Positions 50,168-58,196 of a DNA stretch of 64,000 nt are shown in pieces. The stretch lies in assembly GCF_018968705.1 (NCBI RefSeq), contig NZ_CP076668.1, positions 5,033,001 to 5,097,000 on the forward strand, read 5' to 3'. Every line of letters starts with the position of its first letter. Positions within the stretch are counted from its first letter, which is position 1. The notes below the pieces were generated by a model that was given only the letters and a program-made list of their open reading frames with translations, ran no database searches and was not told the DNA's origin. Made by a program: the position numbers and the translations under genes. Source of the stretch: Pseudomonas lijiangensis. GTDB taxonomy: Bacteria; Pseudomonadota; Gammaproteobacteria; Pseudomonadales; Pseudomonadaceae.

Positions 50168-50249
50168 GTTCGTGAATGAATTCACTCCCACAAGAGTGAC
50201 TGTGGGATTTATCCACACAGCCTGTGTGGGAGCGGATTCATCCGCGAAC
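50168..50249. repeat. REP pair between exaC and eutB
   Basis: Two 25-bp arms (50168-50192 and 50225-50249) of the GAATGAATTC class are inverted with a few mismatches. It fills part of the 304-bp gap between the dehydrogenase and eutB and may limit read-through. The rest of the gap holds the eutB promoter. Confidence 0.75.
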
Positions 50250-50354
50250 AGCGCACCAACGCCGGGCATTCTCCCGAATCCCGGCGCCCCACCTTGAAGC
50301 AGCACCCGTAAATACCTCCCGCCACACCCCGCAAATTCGCACTTCCATTCACTA

Positions 50355-50370
50355 TGGAGTATTAATTGCT
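50355..50370 (+). promoter_or_regulatory. Sigma-54 promoter of eutBC
   Basis: TGGAGTATTAATTGCT matches the -24/-12 consensus, with GG at 50356-50357 and TTGC at 50366-50369. It lies 95 bp upstream of the eutB ATG, so eutBC can be expressed separately from exaC. Confidence 0.78.
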
Positions 50371-50465
50371 TACATCGCTTCCCACAGTCGCTTGAACCGG
50401 AACGTCACCGGTTTGACCGAAAGACTACGTCCGACGCCAACGGCGGGACGTCATGGAGAATCTGT

Positions 50466-51860
50466 ATGGCAAGCTTTTCACAGGCTATCGGTGCGCTGAC
50501 GTACCGTTTCGACAGCCTCAAGGACGTGATGGCAAAAGCCAGTCCTGCCCGTTCCGGCGATTTTCTGGCCGGGGTTGCAGCGCAAAACGATGGTGAGCGA
50601 GTCGCCGCACAAATGGCGCTGGCCAATATTCCCCTCAAGCATTTCCTTGAAGAAGCGCTGATCCCTTACGAAAAAGACGAAGTCACCCGTCTGATTATCG
50701 ATACCCACGACAAGCTGGCTTTTGCGCCCGTCAGCCACCTGACCGTGGGCGGCTTTCGGGACTGGCTGCTCAGCGACAAGGCCGACGAAACCAGCCTTCG
50801 CGCCCTGGCTCCCGGCCTCACGCCGGAGATGGCGGCGGCAGTCTCGAAAATCATGCGCGTGCAGGACCTGGTGCTGGTGGCGCAAAAGATTCGCGTCGTG
50901 ACGCGCTTTCGCAACACCGTCGGCCTGCGCGGCCGGCTGTCGACACGCCTGCAGCCCAATCACCCGACCGACGAGCCTTCAGGCATTGCGGCCAGCGTGC
51001 TGGACGGCCTGCTGTACGGCAACGGCGACGCCATGATCGGCATCAACCCGGCCACCGACAGCACGTCGTCCATCGTCGCCCTGCTGGAAATGCTGGATGC
51101 GATCATCCAGCGTTATGAAATCCCGACTCAATCCTGCGTGCTGACCCACGTCACCACGTCCATTGAAGTGATAAACCGTGGCGTACCGGTCGATCTGGTC
51201 TTTCAATCCATCACCGGCACCGAAGCCGCCAACGCCAGCTTCGGGATCAACCTGAAACTGCTGCAGGAAGGTTATGACGCAGGCCTGAGCCTCAATCGCG
51301 GGACGCTCGGGCAAAACCTGATGTATTTCGAAACCGGCCAAGGCAGCGCTCTGTCGGCCAACGCGCACCATGGCGTCGACCAGCAGACCTGCGAAACCCG
51401 CGCCTATGCCGTGGCCCGGCATTTCAATCCGTTTCTGGTCAACACCGTGGTCGGCTTCATTGGCCCGGAATACCTCTACAACGGCAAACAGATCATCCGC
51501 GCCGGGCTCGAAGACCACTTCTGCGGCAAGCTGCTGGGCGTGCCCATGGGCTGCGACATCTGCTACACCAACCACGCCGAAGCCGACCAGGACGACATGG
51601 ACACCCTGCTGACGCTGCTGGGCGTGGCGGGAATCAACTTCATCATGGGCATCCCGGGTTCCGACGACATCATGCTCAATTACCAGACCACCTCCTTCCA
51701 TGACGCACTCTATGCGCGGCAAAGCCTGGGCTTGCGTCCGGCACCCGAATACGAGGCCTGGCTGGAAAAAATGGGCATCTTCACCCAGGCCGATGGCCAT
51801 GTGCGCTTTGGCGACAGCCTGCCACCGGCCTTCCGCCATGCTCTGGCGCATCTGGCATGA
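50466..51860 (+). CDS. eutB: Ethanolamine ammonia-lyase large subunit
   Basis: The 464-residue subunit forms the TIM-barrel active site of the B12-dependent enzyme that splits ethanolamine to acetaldehyde and ammonia. Family segments include the substrate region [43 protein letters not shown] and [21 protein letters not shown]. eutC overlaps by 4 bp. No microcompartment genes are present, so this is the short cytosolic pathway. Confidence 0.97.
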   Translation: MASFSQAIGALTYRFDSLKDVMAKASPARSGDFLAGVAAQNDGERVAAQMALANIPLKHFLEEALIPYEKDEVTRLIIDTHDKLAFAPVSHLTVGGFRDWLLSDKADETSLRALAPGLTPEMAAAVSKIMRVQDLVLVAQKIRVVTRFRNTVGLRGRLSTRLQPNHPTDEPSGIAASVLDGLLYGNGDAMIGINPATDSTSSIVALLEMLDAIIQRYEIPTQSCVLTHVTTSIEVINRGVPVDLVFQSITGTEAANASFGINLKLLQEGYDAGLSLNRGTLGQNLMYFETGQGSALSANAHHGVDQQTCETRAYAVARHFNPFLVNTVVGFIGPEYLYNGKQIIRAGLEDHFCGKLLGVPMGCDICYTNHAEADQDDMDTLLTLLGVAGINFIMGIPGSDDIMLNYQTTSFHDALYARQSLGLRPAPEYEAWLEKMGIFTQADGHVRFGDSLPPAFRHALAHLA

Positions 51861-52696
51861 GTGAAACTTCCATGACCGACGAAACACTCCCCAACCCGTG
51901 GCTGGAACTGCGCCGCCTGACTCCGGCGCGTATTGCCCTGGGCCGTACCGGCACCAGCCTGCCCACCAGCGCACAACTGGACTTCCAGTTCGCCCATGCC
52001 CAAGCACGGGATGCCGTGCATTTGCCCTTCGATCATGCAGGACTGAGCGCACAACTGGCGGAAAAAGGCCGTGAAACCTTGCTGCTGCACAGCGCCGCTG
52101 CCGACCGTAACAGCTACCTGCAACGCCCGGACCTTGGACGACGCCTGAACGACGACTCGGCCAAACAGTTGAAGGATTACGCTGCTGCCCATCCCGGCGG
52201 CGTCGATCTGGCCATCGTGGTTGCCGATGGCCTGTCATCGCTGGCCGTGCATCGCCATACCGTACCGTTTCTGGCGCGACTGGAAGAACAGGCCGCCACC
52301 GAAGGCTGGACACTGTCTCCCGTGGTTCTGGTGGAGCAAGGCCGTGTCGCCATCGCCGACGAAATCGGCGAGCTGCTGGGGGCGAAGATGGTGGTGATCC
52401 TGATCGGCGAACGCCCGGGCCTGAGCTCTCCGGACAGCCTGGGGCTATATTTCACCTATGCGCCCAAGGTTGGCCTGAACGACGCCCATCGCAACTGTAT
52501 TTCCAATGTGCGACTGGAAGGCCTGAGTTACGCAATGGCGGCTCATCGCCTGCTTTATCTGATGCGTGAAGCCTGCCGGCGACAGGTGTCGGGGGTAAAT
52601 CTCAAGGATGAAGCCGAATTGAAGACTGTGGAATCGGATGGCGCCGCCGATAACAAGGGTAACTTCCTGCTCGCAGGCCCGGTTGAGCCGCATTAG
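51857..52696 (+). CDS. eutC: Ethanolamine ammonia-lyase small subunit
   Basis: The 279-residue subunit helps bind adenosylcobalamin. Typical segments are [64 protein letters not shown] and HRNCISNVR. It is translationally coupled to eutB. A GNAT gene follows after 84 bp. Confidence 0.97.
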   Translation: MSETSMTDETLPNPWLELRRLTPARIALGRTGTSLPTSAQLDFQFAHAQARDAVHLPFDHAGLSAQLAEKGRETLLLHSAAADRNSYLQRPDLGRRLNDDSAKQLKDYAAAHPGGVDLAIVVADGLSSLAVHRHTVPFLARLEEQAATEGWTLSPVVLVEQGRVAIADEIGELLGAKMVVILIGERPGLSSPDSLGLYFTYAPKVGLNDAHRNCISNVRLEGLSYAMAAHRLLYLMREACRRQVSGVNLKDEAELKTVESDGAADNKGNFLLAGPVEPH

Positions 52697-52780
52697 ATTG
52701 CGCTTTCTAAAGCCAGTCGGCAGCATCAAACCGTCGCCCGAACACACTGCATTCGCCCATAGTGAAGTTGAGGCCCAATC

Positions 52781-53233
52781 ATGCGGATCATAAAAGCAAC
52801 TCTTGAACACTTGGACCTGCTCTGCCCGCTGTTCATCAAATATCGCGAGTTTTATGGCGAGTTGCCCTTCCCGGATTCGTCACGCGACTTTCTGGAGAAG
52901 CGTCTGCGCCGTGATGAGTCGGTGATCTACCTGGCACTGTCCAAGGATGACGACACCAAGGTGCTGGGCTTCTGCCAGCTCTACCCGAGCTTCTCGTCCT
53001 TGTCGCTCAAGCGCGTGTGGATTCTCAACGACATCTACGTGGCCGAAGACTCCCGCCGCCAACTGGTCGCAGACCATCTGATGAAGCATGCCAAACAGAT
53101 GGCCAAGGAAACCCATGCCGTACGCATGCGCGTGTCCACCAGCAGCGACAACGAAGTGGCGCACAAGGTCTACGAGTCCATTGGCTTCAAGGAAGATACG
53201 CAGTTCAAGAACTACGTATTGCCGATCAACTAA
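52781..53233 (+). CDS. GNAT-family N-acetyltransferase
   Basis: The 150-residue protein has the GNAT fold with the acetyl-CoA loop near EDSRRQLVADHLMKHAKQMAKE and the C-terminal segment NEVAHKVYESIGFKEDTQFKNYVL. The substrate is unknown. It lies after eutC as in P. aeruginosa, but a link with ethanolamine is not shown. Confidence 0.88.
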   Translation: MRIIKATLEHLDLLCPLFIKYREFYGELPFPDSSRDFLEKRLRRDESVIYLALSKDDDTKVLGFCQLYPSFSSLSLKRVWILNDIYVAEDSRRQLVADHLMKHAKQMAKETHAVRMRVSTSSDNEVAHKVYESIGFKEDTQFKNYVLPIN

Positions 53234-53249
53234 GGTCACCACTCTCTTT

Positions 53250-53304
53250 GTGGGAGGCAGCTTGCTGGCGACTTCAGCCTTGTCGCCAGCAAGCTGCCTC
53301 CCAC
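53250..53304. repeat. Perfect REP hairpin, GTGGGAGGCAGCTTGC class
   Basis: Two perfect 23-bp inverted arms (53250-53272 and 53282-53304) enclose a 9-nt loop. A related half-unit (GTGGGAGCGACTTCAGTCGC) follows at 53321. Confidence 0.9.
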
Positions 53305-53367
53305 AAGTTCAGCATTACCCGTGGGAGCGACTTCAGTCGCGAAAAACCCATGCCTTGTTTATACCTC

Positions 53368-53373
53368 TATAAT
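53368..53373 (+). promoter_or_regulatory. Likely -10 box upstream of the DedA gene
   Basis: TATAAT lies 69 bp before the dedA ATG. No convincing -35 is seen at 17 bp, so the assignment is tentative. Confidence 0.35.
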
Positions 53374-53442
53374 GCCGCCCGTAGCGCACAGTAGTTTCTT
53401 CCGCACGCGCCCTGCTCCAAGGGGCTGGCCTCAGGTATACCA

Positions 53443-54090
53443 ATGGAATTCAACCCCCTCGATCTCATCCTGCACCTCGATGTGTACCTCGACCTGCTGG
53501 TAACCAATTACGGTACCTGGATCTACGCCATCCTGTTTCTGGTGATTTTCTGTGAGACCGGGCTGGTGATCATGCCCTTCCTGCCGGGCGACTCGCTGCT
53601 GTTCATCGCAGGCGCAGTGGCAGCCGGTGGCGGCATGGACCCGGTTCTGCTGGGTGGGCTTCTGATGCTGGCCGCCATAATGGGCGACAGCACCAACTAC
53701 GTTATCGGGCGTACCGCCGGAGAACGACTGTTCCGCAATCCCGACTCGAAAATCTTCCGTCGCGACTACCTGATTCGCACTCAGATGTTCTACGCACGCC
53801 ATGGCGGCAAGACCGTTACGCTGGCGCGCTTTCTGCCGATCATTCGTACTTTTGCGCCTTTCGTCGCGGGCATTGGTCGGATGAACTATCTGCGCTTCCT
53901 GGGGTTCAGCGTGCTGGGCTCGATCCTGTGGGTCGGCAGTCTGGTGACGCTGGGGGTCTATTTCGGCAATGTGCCCTTCATCAAGAAGAACCTGACGCTG
54001 CTGGTGCTGGTGATCATCTTGATTTCCCTGCTGCCCATGATCATCGGCCTGATCCGCAGTCGCACGGGCCGCTCGGCAGACGCACGCTGA
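53443..54090 (+). CDS. DedA-family membrane protein
   Basis: The 215-residue integral membrane protein belongs to the DedA/VTT family, which takes part in lipid-carrier translocation and envelope stability. Typical segments are FCETGLVIMPFLPGDSLLF, ARFLPIIRTFAPFVAGIGRM and the membrane helices near the C-terminus. It is a stand-alone DedA, in contrast to the fusion at 39805. mtfA follows after 3 bp. Confidence 0.92.
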   Translation: MEFNPLDLILHLDVYLDLLVTNYGTWIYAILFLVIFCETGLVIMPFLPGDSLLFIAGAVAAGGGMDPVLLGGLLMLAAIMGDSTNYVIGRTAGERLFRNPDSKIFRRDYLIRTQMFYARHGGKTVTLARFLPIIRTFAPFVAGIGRMNYLRFLGFSVLGSILWVGSLVTLGVYFGNVPFIKKNLTLLVLVIILISLLPMIIGLIRSRTGRSADAR

Positions 54091-54093
54091 GCC

Positions 54094-54906
54094 ATGTGGT
54101 CTTTCAGCAACTGGCGCAGGCAGCGCACGCTGGCCAAAAACCCCGTCGCCCCCGAAGTGTGGGAACGGGTGCGCCAGCGGCTGCCGATTCTGGAGGGCTT
54201 GAGCGACGCGCAGGACCAGGCCCTGCGCGAAGCCTGCGTGCTGTTCCTGCAGGCCAAGCACCTGACGGCATTGCCGGGCGTAGAACTGGATGATGAACAG
54301 CGCCTGTTCCTCGCCGCCCAGGCCCAGTTGCCATTGCTCAACCTTGAGGATCTGAACTGGTATCAGGGCTTTCATGAAATCGTCCTGTACCCCGGCGACT
54401 TCATCAGCCCGCAACGCCATCGCGATGCCAGCGGTATCGAACATGAATGGGATGGCGAACACAGCGGCGAGGCCTGGCAACAAGGCCCGGTGATTCTGGC
54501 GTGGCCGGGCGTGCTGTCCAGCGGCGACTGGGATGCCTATAACCTGGTTATCCACGAGCTGGCGCACAAGCTCGACATGCTCAATGGCGATGCCAACGGC
54601 CTGCCGCCACTGCATGGCGACATGCGGATCAGCGAGTGGGCCAGTGTCATGCAAAGCGCCTACGACGATCTCAACCGGCAACTGGACAACAATCCGGACA
54701 TCGAGACGGCCATTGATCCTTATGCCGCCGAAGACCCGGCCGAATTCTTTGCCGTGACCAGCGAGTACTTCTTCAGCGCGCCCGACCTGCTGCACGACAC
54801 CTATCCCGAGGTCTATGAGCAACTGAAGGCCTTTTACCGCCAGGACACCCTGGCACGCCTCGAGGCCCTGCAAAAGGGCGACACAGCCTGTCAAAGCCCC
54901 CACTGA
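54094..54906 (+). CDS. mtfA: MtfA-like zinc peptidase (M90)
   Basis: The 270-residue protein resembles MtfA, a cytosolic aminopeptidase that binds the Mlc regulator in E. coli. The zinc motif is VIHELAHKLDMLNG, and a further acidic ligand lies in EDPAEFFAVTSEYFF. It starts 3 bp after dedA. No PTS glucose regulator gene is nearby, so the partner here is unknown. Confidence 0.9.
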   Translation: MWSFSNWRRQRTLAKNPVAPEVWERVRQRLPILEGLSDAQDQALREACVLFLQAKHLTALPGVELDDEQRLFLAAQAQLPLLNLEDLNWYQGFHEIVLYPGDFISPQRHRDASGIEHEWDGEHSGEAWQQGPVILAWPGVLSSGDWDAYNLVIHELAHKLDMLNGDANGLPPLHGDMRISEWASVMQSAYDDLNRQLDNNPDIETAIDPYAAEDPAEFFAVTSEYFFSAPDLLHDTYPEVYEQLKAFYRQDTLARLEALQKGDTACQSPH

Positions 54907-54920
54907 TCCAACGCGGTACG

Positions 54921-54949
54921 TGTCAACGCCAACAGAATGTGCCTATAAT
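54921..54949 (+). promoter_or_regulatory. Candidate sigma-70 promoter of ppa
   Basis: TATAAT at 54944-54949 is preceded by TGTCAA at 54921-54926 with a 17-bp spacer. The -10 is perfect and the -35 weak. The start codon of ppa is 62 bp downstream. Confidence 0.5.
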
Positions 54950-55010
54950 CCGGCCCACTTTTTGGCGTTAATGCCAATATCTGTCTGGTCAACTACGGGG
55001 GCAAAACCCA

Positions 55011-55538
55011 ATGAGCTACAGCAAGATTCCGGCTGGTAAAGACCTGCCGAACGACATCTACGTCGCTATCGAAATCCCGGCCAACCACGCGCCGATCAAA
55101 TACGAAATCGACAAAGAATCCGATTGCCTGTTCGTTGACCGTTTCATGGCCACCCCGATGTTCTACCCGGCCAACTACGGTTTCATCCCTAACACCCTGG
55201 CTGACGACGGTGATCCCCTCGACGTGCTGGTTGTTACTCCTTACCCGGTTGCTCCAGGCTCGGTCATCCGTGCCCGCCCGGTCGGCATCCTGAACATGAC
55301 CGACGATGGCGGCGGCGATGCCAAGGTTATCGCTGTACCACACGACAAGCTGTCCCAGCTGTACGTCGACGTGAAAGAGTACACCGACCTGCCAGCCCTG
55401 CTGCTGGAACAGATCAAGCACTTCTTCGAGAACTACAAGGATCTCGAAAAAGGCAAATGGGTGAAGATCGATGGTTGGGGCAATGCTGACGCAGCCCGCG
55501 CCGAGATCCTGAAATCGGTTGCAGCCTACAAAGGCTGA
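55011..55538 (+). CDS. ppa: Inorganic pyrophosphatase
   Basis: The 175-residue family I enzyme hydrolyses pyrophosphate. Active-site segments are [17 protein letters not shown], the signature DGDPLDVLV and the D-rich metal site near [10 protein letters not shown]. Length is standard. It is the last gene of the conserved block. Confidence 0.97.
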   Translation: MSYSKIPAGKDLPNDIYVAIEIPANHAPIKYEIDKESDCLFVDRFMATPMFYPANYGFIPNTLADDGDPLDVLVVTPYPVAPGSVIRARPVGILNMTDDGGGDAKVIAVPHDKLSQLYVDVKEYTDLPALLLEQIKHFFENYKDLEKGKWVKIDGWGNADAARAEILKSVAAYKG

Positions 55539-55556
55539 TCACCCGTTTCACCGTTT

Positions 55557-55580
55557 CGGAACACCTGACCGGGTGTTCCG
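55557..55580 (+). terminator. Hairpin downstream of ppa
   Basis: A 9-bp perfect stem CGGAACACC / GGTGTTCCG with a 6-nt loop lies 19 bp after the ppa stop. It lacks a T-run, so termination is probable but not certain. Confidence 0.55.
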
Positions 55581-55737
55581 AACACCTTCTGCAAAACCCT
55601 CGCCTCCTCCGCTCCTCTCCTGCCTCGCAAATCCTCCAGAACACCATCAATAAACAAACGTATAAAAATACAGCTCTCATTTGAAACGCGATAAACACAG
55701 CGTGAACACCGCGCAATCGGTTTAAAGCAGAACGCAG

Positions 55738-55860
55738 CGTTTACTTCAAATAAACGGATTGCGGAACATGCCTACGCAACGGCTGTTGTACCTGTAGGTC
55801 GCTAACCGTAAGCAATAAGGGAACTGCAGTATTTGCACATCCCGTTCATTTAAACGGATT
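55738..55860. promoter_or_regulatory. Possible operators upstream of the S24 repressor
   Basis: TAAACGGATT occurs twice as a direct repeat at 55751-55760 and 55851-55860. The first copy is part of the palindrome CGTTTA-N7-TAAACG (55738-55756) and the second of CCGTT-N6-AACGG (55842-55857). They lie in the 346-bp gap before the repressor gene and could be autoregulatory sites. The remainder of the gap shows nothing recognisable. Confidence 0.35.
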
Positions 55861-55884
55861 CGCGACCGCCGTAAACTCGACCTC

Positions 55885-56616
55885 ATGAATACATCCGGTG
55901 ATCGACTACGCATCCTCCTTCGGGAGTGCCATCTTTCTGCGACGGACTTTGCAGCCAACCGCAAAGTCACGCCCCAGCACGTGAACAACTGGTTCAAACG
56001 CGGCGTACCCATGGCGCGGCTGGAAGAAGTGGCTGAACTACTGACCGTCAACCCCCGCTGGCTGCGCACCGGCGAAGGACCCAAACACCCGACAGACTCC
56101 GCCAACGAGAACAATGGCGGCGACACCCCGATTACGCTCCACCAAGGCAGAAGCCTGCTGCGCGGCGATGTGGAAATCCAGATCTACAAGGAAATCGAAT
56201 CCACCAACAGCATTGGCAAGACCGTACTGGCCGAAGCGCCCGGCCAGAAAATACGTTTGCCCATGCACGTGCTGCAAACCATGAACATCGACCCCAAGAA
56301 CACCATGTGCGTCGCCATGATCGGCAACAGCATGGCCGACAAGATCCAGGACGGCTCACTGCTGGGCGTCAACCGTGACCTGACCCAGGTCATCGACGGC
56401 GAAATGTACGCCCTCGAACATGGCGGCATCCTGCGCGTCAGATACCTCTACCGCCTGCCCAACGGCGGCCTGCGCCTGCGCAGTCACAACAACAGCGAAT
56501 ACCCCGACGAACTCTTCAGCGCCGAAGAAATCGAGCGGGAAAACATCCGCATCCTGGGCTGGATATTCTGGTGGTCCACCCTCAACAGCCGCCGAAACGC
56601 CATGCTGCTGCGCTAA
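55885..56616 (+). CDS. XRE/S24-family repressor with altered catalytic dyad
   Basis: The 243-residue protein has an N-terminal helix-turn-helix (about 5-60; LSATDFAANRKVTPQHVNNWFKR) and a C-terminal peptidase_S24 domain like LexA and phage CI. The nucleophile is Ser149 in MIGNSMAD. The general-base position, 37 residues later as in LexA, is Arg186 (codon AGA at 56440) in place of lysine. No Ala-Gly or Cys-Gly cleavage site stands out in the linker. It may be an orphan repressor. No phage structural genes are near. Confidence 0.88.
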   Translation: MNTSGDRLRILLRECHLSATDFAANRKVTPQHVNNWFKRGVPMARLEEVAELLTVNPRWLRTGEGPKHPTDSANENNGGDTPITLHQGRSLLRGDVEIQIYKEIESTNSIGKTVLAEAPGQKIRLPMHVLQTMNIDPKNTMCVAMIGNSMADKIQDGSLLGVNRDLTQVIDGEMYALEHGGILRVRYLYRLPNGGLRLRSHNNSEYPDELFSAEEIERENIRILGWIFWWSTLNSRRNAMLLR

Positions 56617-56832
56617 ACCGGGACAGCCACGTATGAGAAAGTGTTTCAAGACTGGGCATCGGAGGAAAACATCAGTATCCTAACGCCACCATTCGGCACA
56701 GGCCGCCCAGCGCGACCCGTGCCACACAAGGCGAACGACACGTTCGGTTTGTTACCTTTTTAGCATCCCTTGCGGTTGCACCTGTTGAAGGCGATTGCGG
56801 TTTACCAAAAATAAACCAAGACCGTCCCCGAG

Positions 56833-56858
56833 AAGCCGGCCACAAGCCGGCTTTTTAT
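56833..56858 (+). terminator. Rho-independent terminator
   Basis: AAGCCGGC / GCCGGCTT with a 5-nt loop is followed by TTTATTT. It lies about 220 bp after the S24 gene and reads in its direction. Confidence 0.75.
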
Positions 56859-56872
56859 TTGCTTGCGAAAAG

Positions 56873-57175
56873 TCAGTCAATCACTCCCATACGTCTGCGC
56901 CGCGCAACCAAAGCCCTCCGAAACGAAATCTCCGCATACTCCATGAACAACCGCGCCAAGTGATTCAGCGCTTCCTCTTCCCCTTCGCCACCCACGACAA
57001 AATCAAAACCCAGCGCACGCTTGTTCTGCTCAGGCAACTCGTCCCAACTGTTCATCAGGTAGGCGTACATGGCGCTGACGACTTGTTGCCTGGTCATAAC
57101 CTCCCGCGCCGAGAAGGTTGAGGATCTGAGTCTGCGAGGCTTGCGAGACAACAGTTGTGGTTTCTTGTTTTTCAT
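56873..57175 (-). CDS. Unrecognised protein, copy 1 of a duplicated gene
   Basis: I do not recognise this 100-residue protein. The N-terminus is very basic (KNKKPQLLSRKPRRLRSS). The core holds VVSAMYAYLMNSWDELPEQN and a helical, arginine-rich C-terminus (FRRALVARRRRMGV). The paralogue at 59747 is nearly identical over the last 80 residues. The start at 57175 has AGGGAG upstream; the frame is open to 57238. It is divergent from the XRE gene at 57299 across a 17-bp palindrome. Confidence 0.7.
   Translation of the reverse strand: MKNKKPQLLSRKPRRLRSSTFSAREVMTRQQVVSAMYAYLMNSWDELPEQNKRALGFDFVVGGEGEEEALNHLARLFMEYAEISFRRALVARRRRMGVID
56898..57090. repeat. Direct repeat, left copy (partner at 59786)
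   Basis: About 193 bp within the unknown gene recur with high identity at 59786-59978 in the same orientation. The two copies flank the XRE gene, the broken gene and hipAB. Confidence 0.8.
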
Positions 57176-57238
57176 ACTGACTCCCTTGCACTTGTGCGTG
57201 CACATCCCTGGAAGCAGAAGCTTAAACCAAAAACCCAT

Positions 57239-57255
57239 TTTGGGATAATCCCAAA
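57239..57255. promoter_or_regulatory. 17-bp palindromic operator between divergent genes
   Basis: TTTGGGATAATCCCAAA is a perfect palindrome around a central A. It lies 64 bp before one gene and 44 bp before the other, where a single XRE dimer could control both. The likely binder is the XRE protein encoded at 57299. Confidence 0.6.
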
Positions 57256-57298
57256 TCAGGTTTATTCAGGGTGTCGGACCATCAAACGGCACACCTAC

Positions 57299-57544
57299 GT
57301 GAAAACCATCCACAACACCCGCTACCAAGCATTGCTCCAGCTTTTGCTGGAGGCACGCGAAGCAGCCGGTCTGACTCAAAAAGAACTGGCAACCCGGCTC
57401 GGCCGCCCACAATCCTTCGTCTCGAAAACCGAGAATGCCGAGCGCAGGTTGGATGTGATTGAGTTTTTGGAGGTGTGCAAGGGGATTGGGGTGGATCCGT
57501 ATGGGGTGCTTCGGGGGGTGGAGGGTGCGACTACCTCGATTTGA
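57299..57544 (+). CDS. Small XRE-family DNA-binding protein
   Basis: The 81-residue protein is essentially one helix-turn-helix XRE domain: LLEAREAAGLTQKELATRLGRPQSFVSKTENAERR, followed by DVIEFLEVCKGIGVDPYGVL. The start is set at GTG 57299, since no ATG is available except far upstream at 57155, inside the divergent gene. It could repress itself and the divergent unknown gene. It might also be an antitoxin-like partner of that gene, but no evidence for toxicity is visible. Confidence 0.8.
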   Translation: MKTIHNTRYQALLQLLLEAREAAGLTQKELATRLGRPQSFVSKTENAERRLDVIEFLEVCKGIGVDPYGVLRGVEGATTSI

Positions 57545-57583
57545 GCGAGCAAAAGGATAGGATTGGGCATTTAAAGACTTGCA

Positions 57584-57607
57584 CGACACCATCTGGCGAT
57601 GGTGTCG
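57584..57607. repeat. Perfect hairpin after the XRE gene
   Basis: CGACACCATC / GATGGTGTCG forms a 10-bp stem with a TGGC loop, 40 bp after the XRE stop. There is no T-run. Confidence 0.6.
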
Positions 57608-57643
57608 AGGTGCTTGACAGGGCCCACTGACAAATGCTCAAAG

Positions 57644-57669
57644 TGTCCTCAGTCCTAGGACAAAGGACA
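57644..57669. promoter_or_regulatory. Nested palindrome upstream of the broken gene
   Basis: An inner perfect palindrome GTCCTAGGAC (57652-57661) is flanked by outer inverted arms TGTCCT (57644-57649) and AGGACA (57664-57669). Four AGGAC/GTCCT half-sites are thus arranged symmetrically 20 bp before an ATG. This looks like a two-dimer operator. Confidence 0.55.
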
Positions 57670-57688
57670 GTTGCTAACCGAGAACCTC

Positions 57689-57847
57689 ATGAAGAGCCAA
57701 GACGTCCTGCTGCTACTCAAATTGATCTGCCTCGAATAACGTGAGCGCCAGCAACTGAAGCGCGAAAGCGAAACGGCAGAGTTGATCATGTTCACAGGCC
57801 ATCACTGGAATGGAAAGGGCGTCCCACTTATTTTGAAATCCCTCTGA
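57689..57847 (+). pseudogene. Remnant of a small gene broken by an in-frame stop
   Basis: An ATG at 57689 opens MKSQDVLLLLKLICLE and hits TAA at 57737. The same frame continues as RERQQLKRESETAELIMF and stops at 57845. The start resembles, from memory, a family of Pseudomonas regulators beginning MKSQDxxLLLKL that are much longer, so this is probably a decayed fragment. The palindrome upstream supports a former regulated gene. The rest of the 334-bp gap between the XRE gene and hipB shows no other gene. Confidence 0.4.
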
Positions 57848-57878
57848 TCGATAAGAAGCTAAGCACATATCACCATTT

Positions 57879-58196
57879 TTAACGCCCCCCCACATACTGA
57901 CTCCGCTTCACCCTCACCGGACAAAGCTCAAGACCAAACGGCTTGAACACCGCATTCATCGACTTGATCGTCTGATTACCTTCTTCATGCTCAATATGCG
58001 CCAGGGTACGAATCGAGATTTTGCACATTTTGGCAAAGGTACGCTGATCCAGCCTGGCCACCATTGTTCGAAGCATCTCAACAGCCTTGCCCATCGATAT
58101 TTCACCATGACCCAGCATGTTCTCGATGGAGCGAATGAGCTCTTCCCTTGTCATTTTGCTGAAGTCCTGCCCACTCATGGCGGCATTTGAACTCAT
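57879..58196 (-). CDS. hipB: HipB-like XRE antitoxin
   Basis: The 105-residue protein has an N-terminal helical part (MTREELIRSIENMLGHGEISMG) and a helix-turn-helix (LDQRTFAKMCKISIRTLAHIEHEEG), with a C-terminal strand (LELCPVRVKR). It overlaps the upstream hipA gene by 4 bp, so it is translated after the kinase. It would bind HipA and the operators upstream of hipA. In the classical E. coli locus hipB precedes hipA; here the order is reversed. Confidence 0.82.
   Translation of the reverse strand: MSSNAAMSGQDFSKMTREELIRSIENMLGHGEISMGKAVEMLRTMVARLDQRTFAKMCKISIRTLAHIEHEEGNQTIKSMNAVFKPFGLELCPVRVKRSQYVGGR

Noticed and set aside
55885..56616. Prophage boundary suggested by a CI-like repressor
   Set aside because: No integrase, structural, lysis or replication genes follow, and no attachment-site repeat was found.
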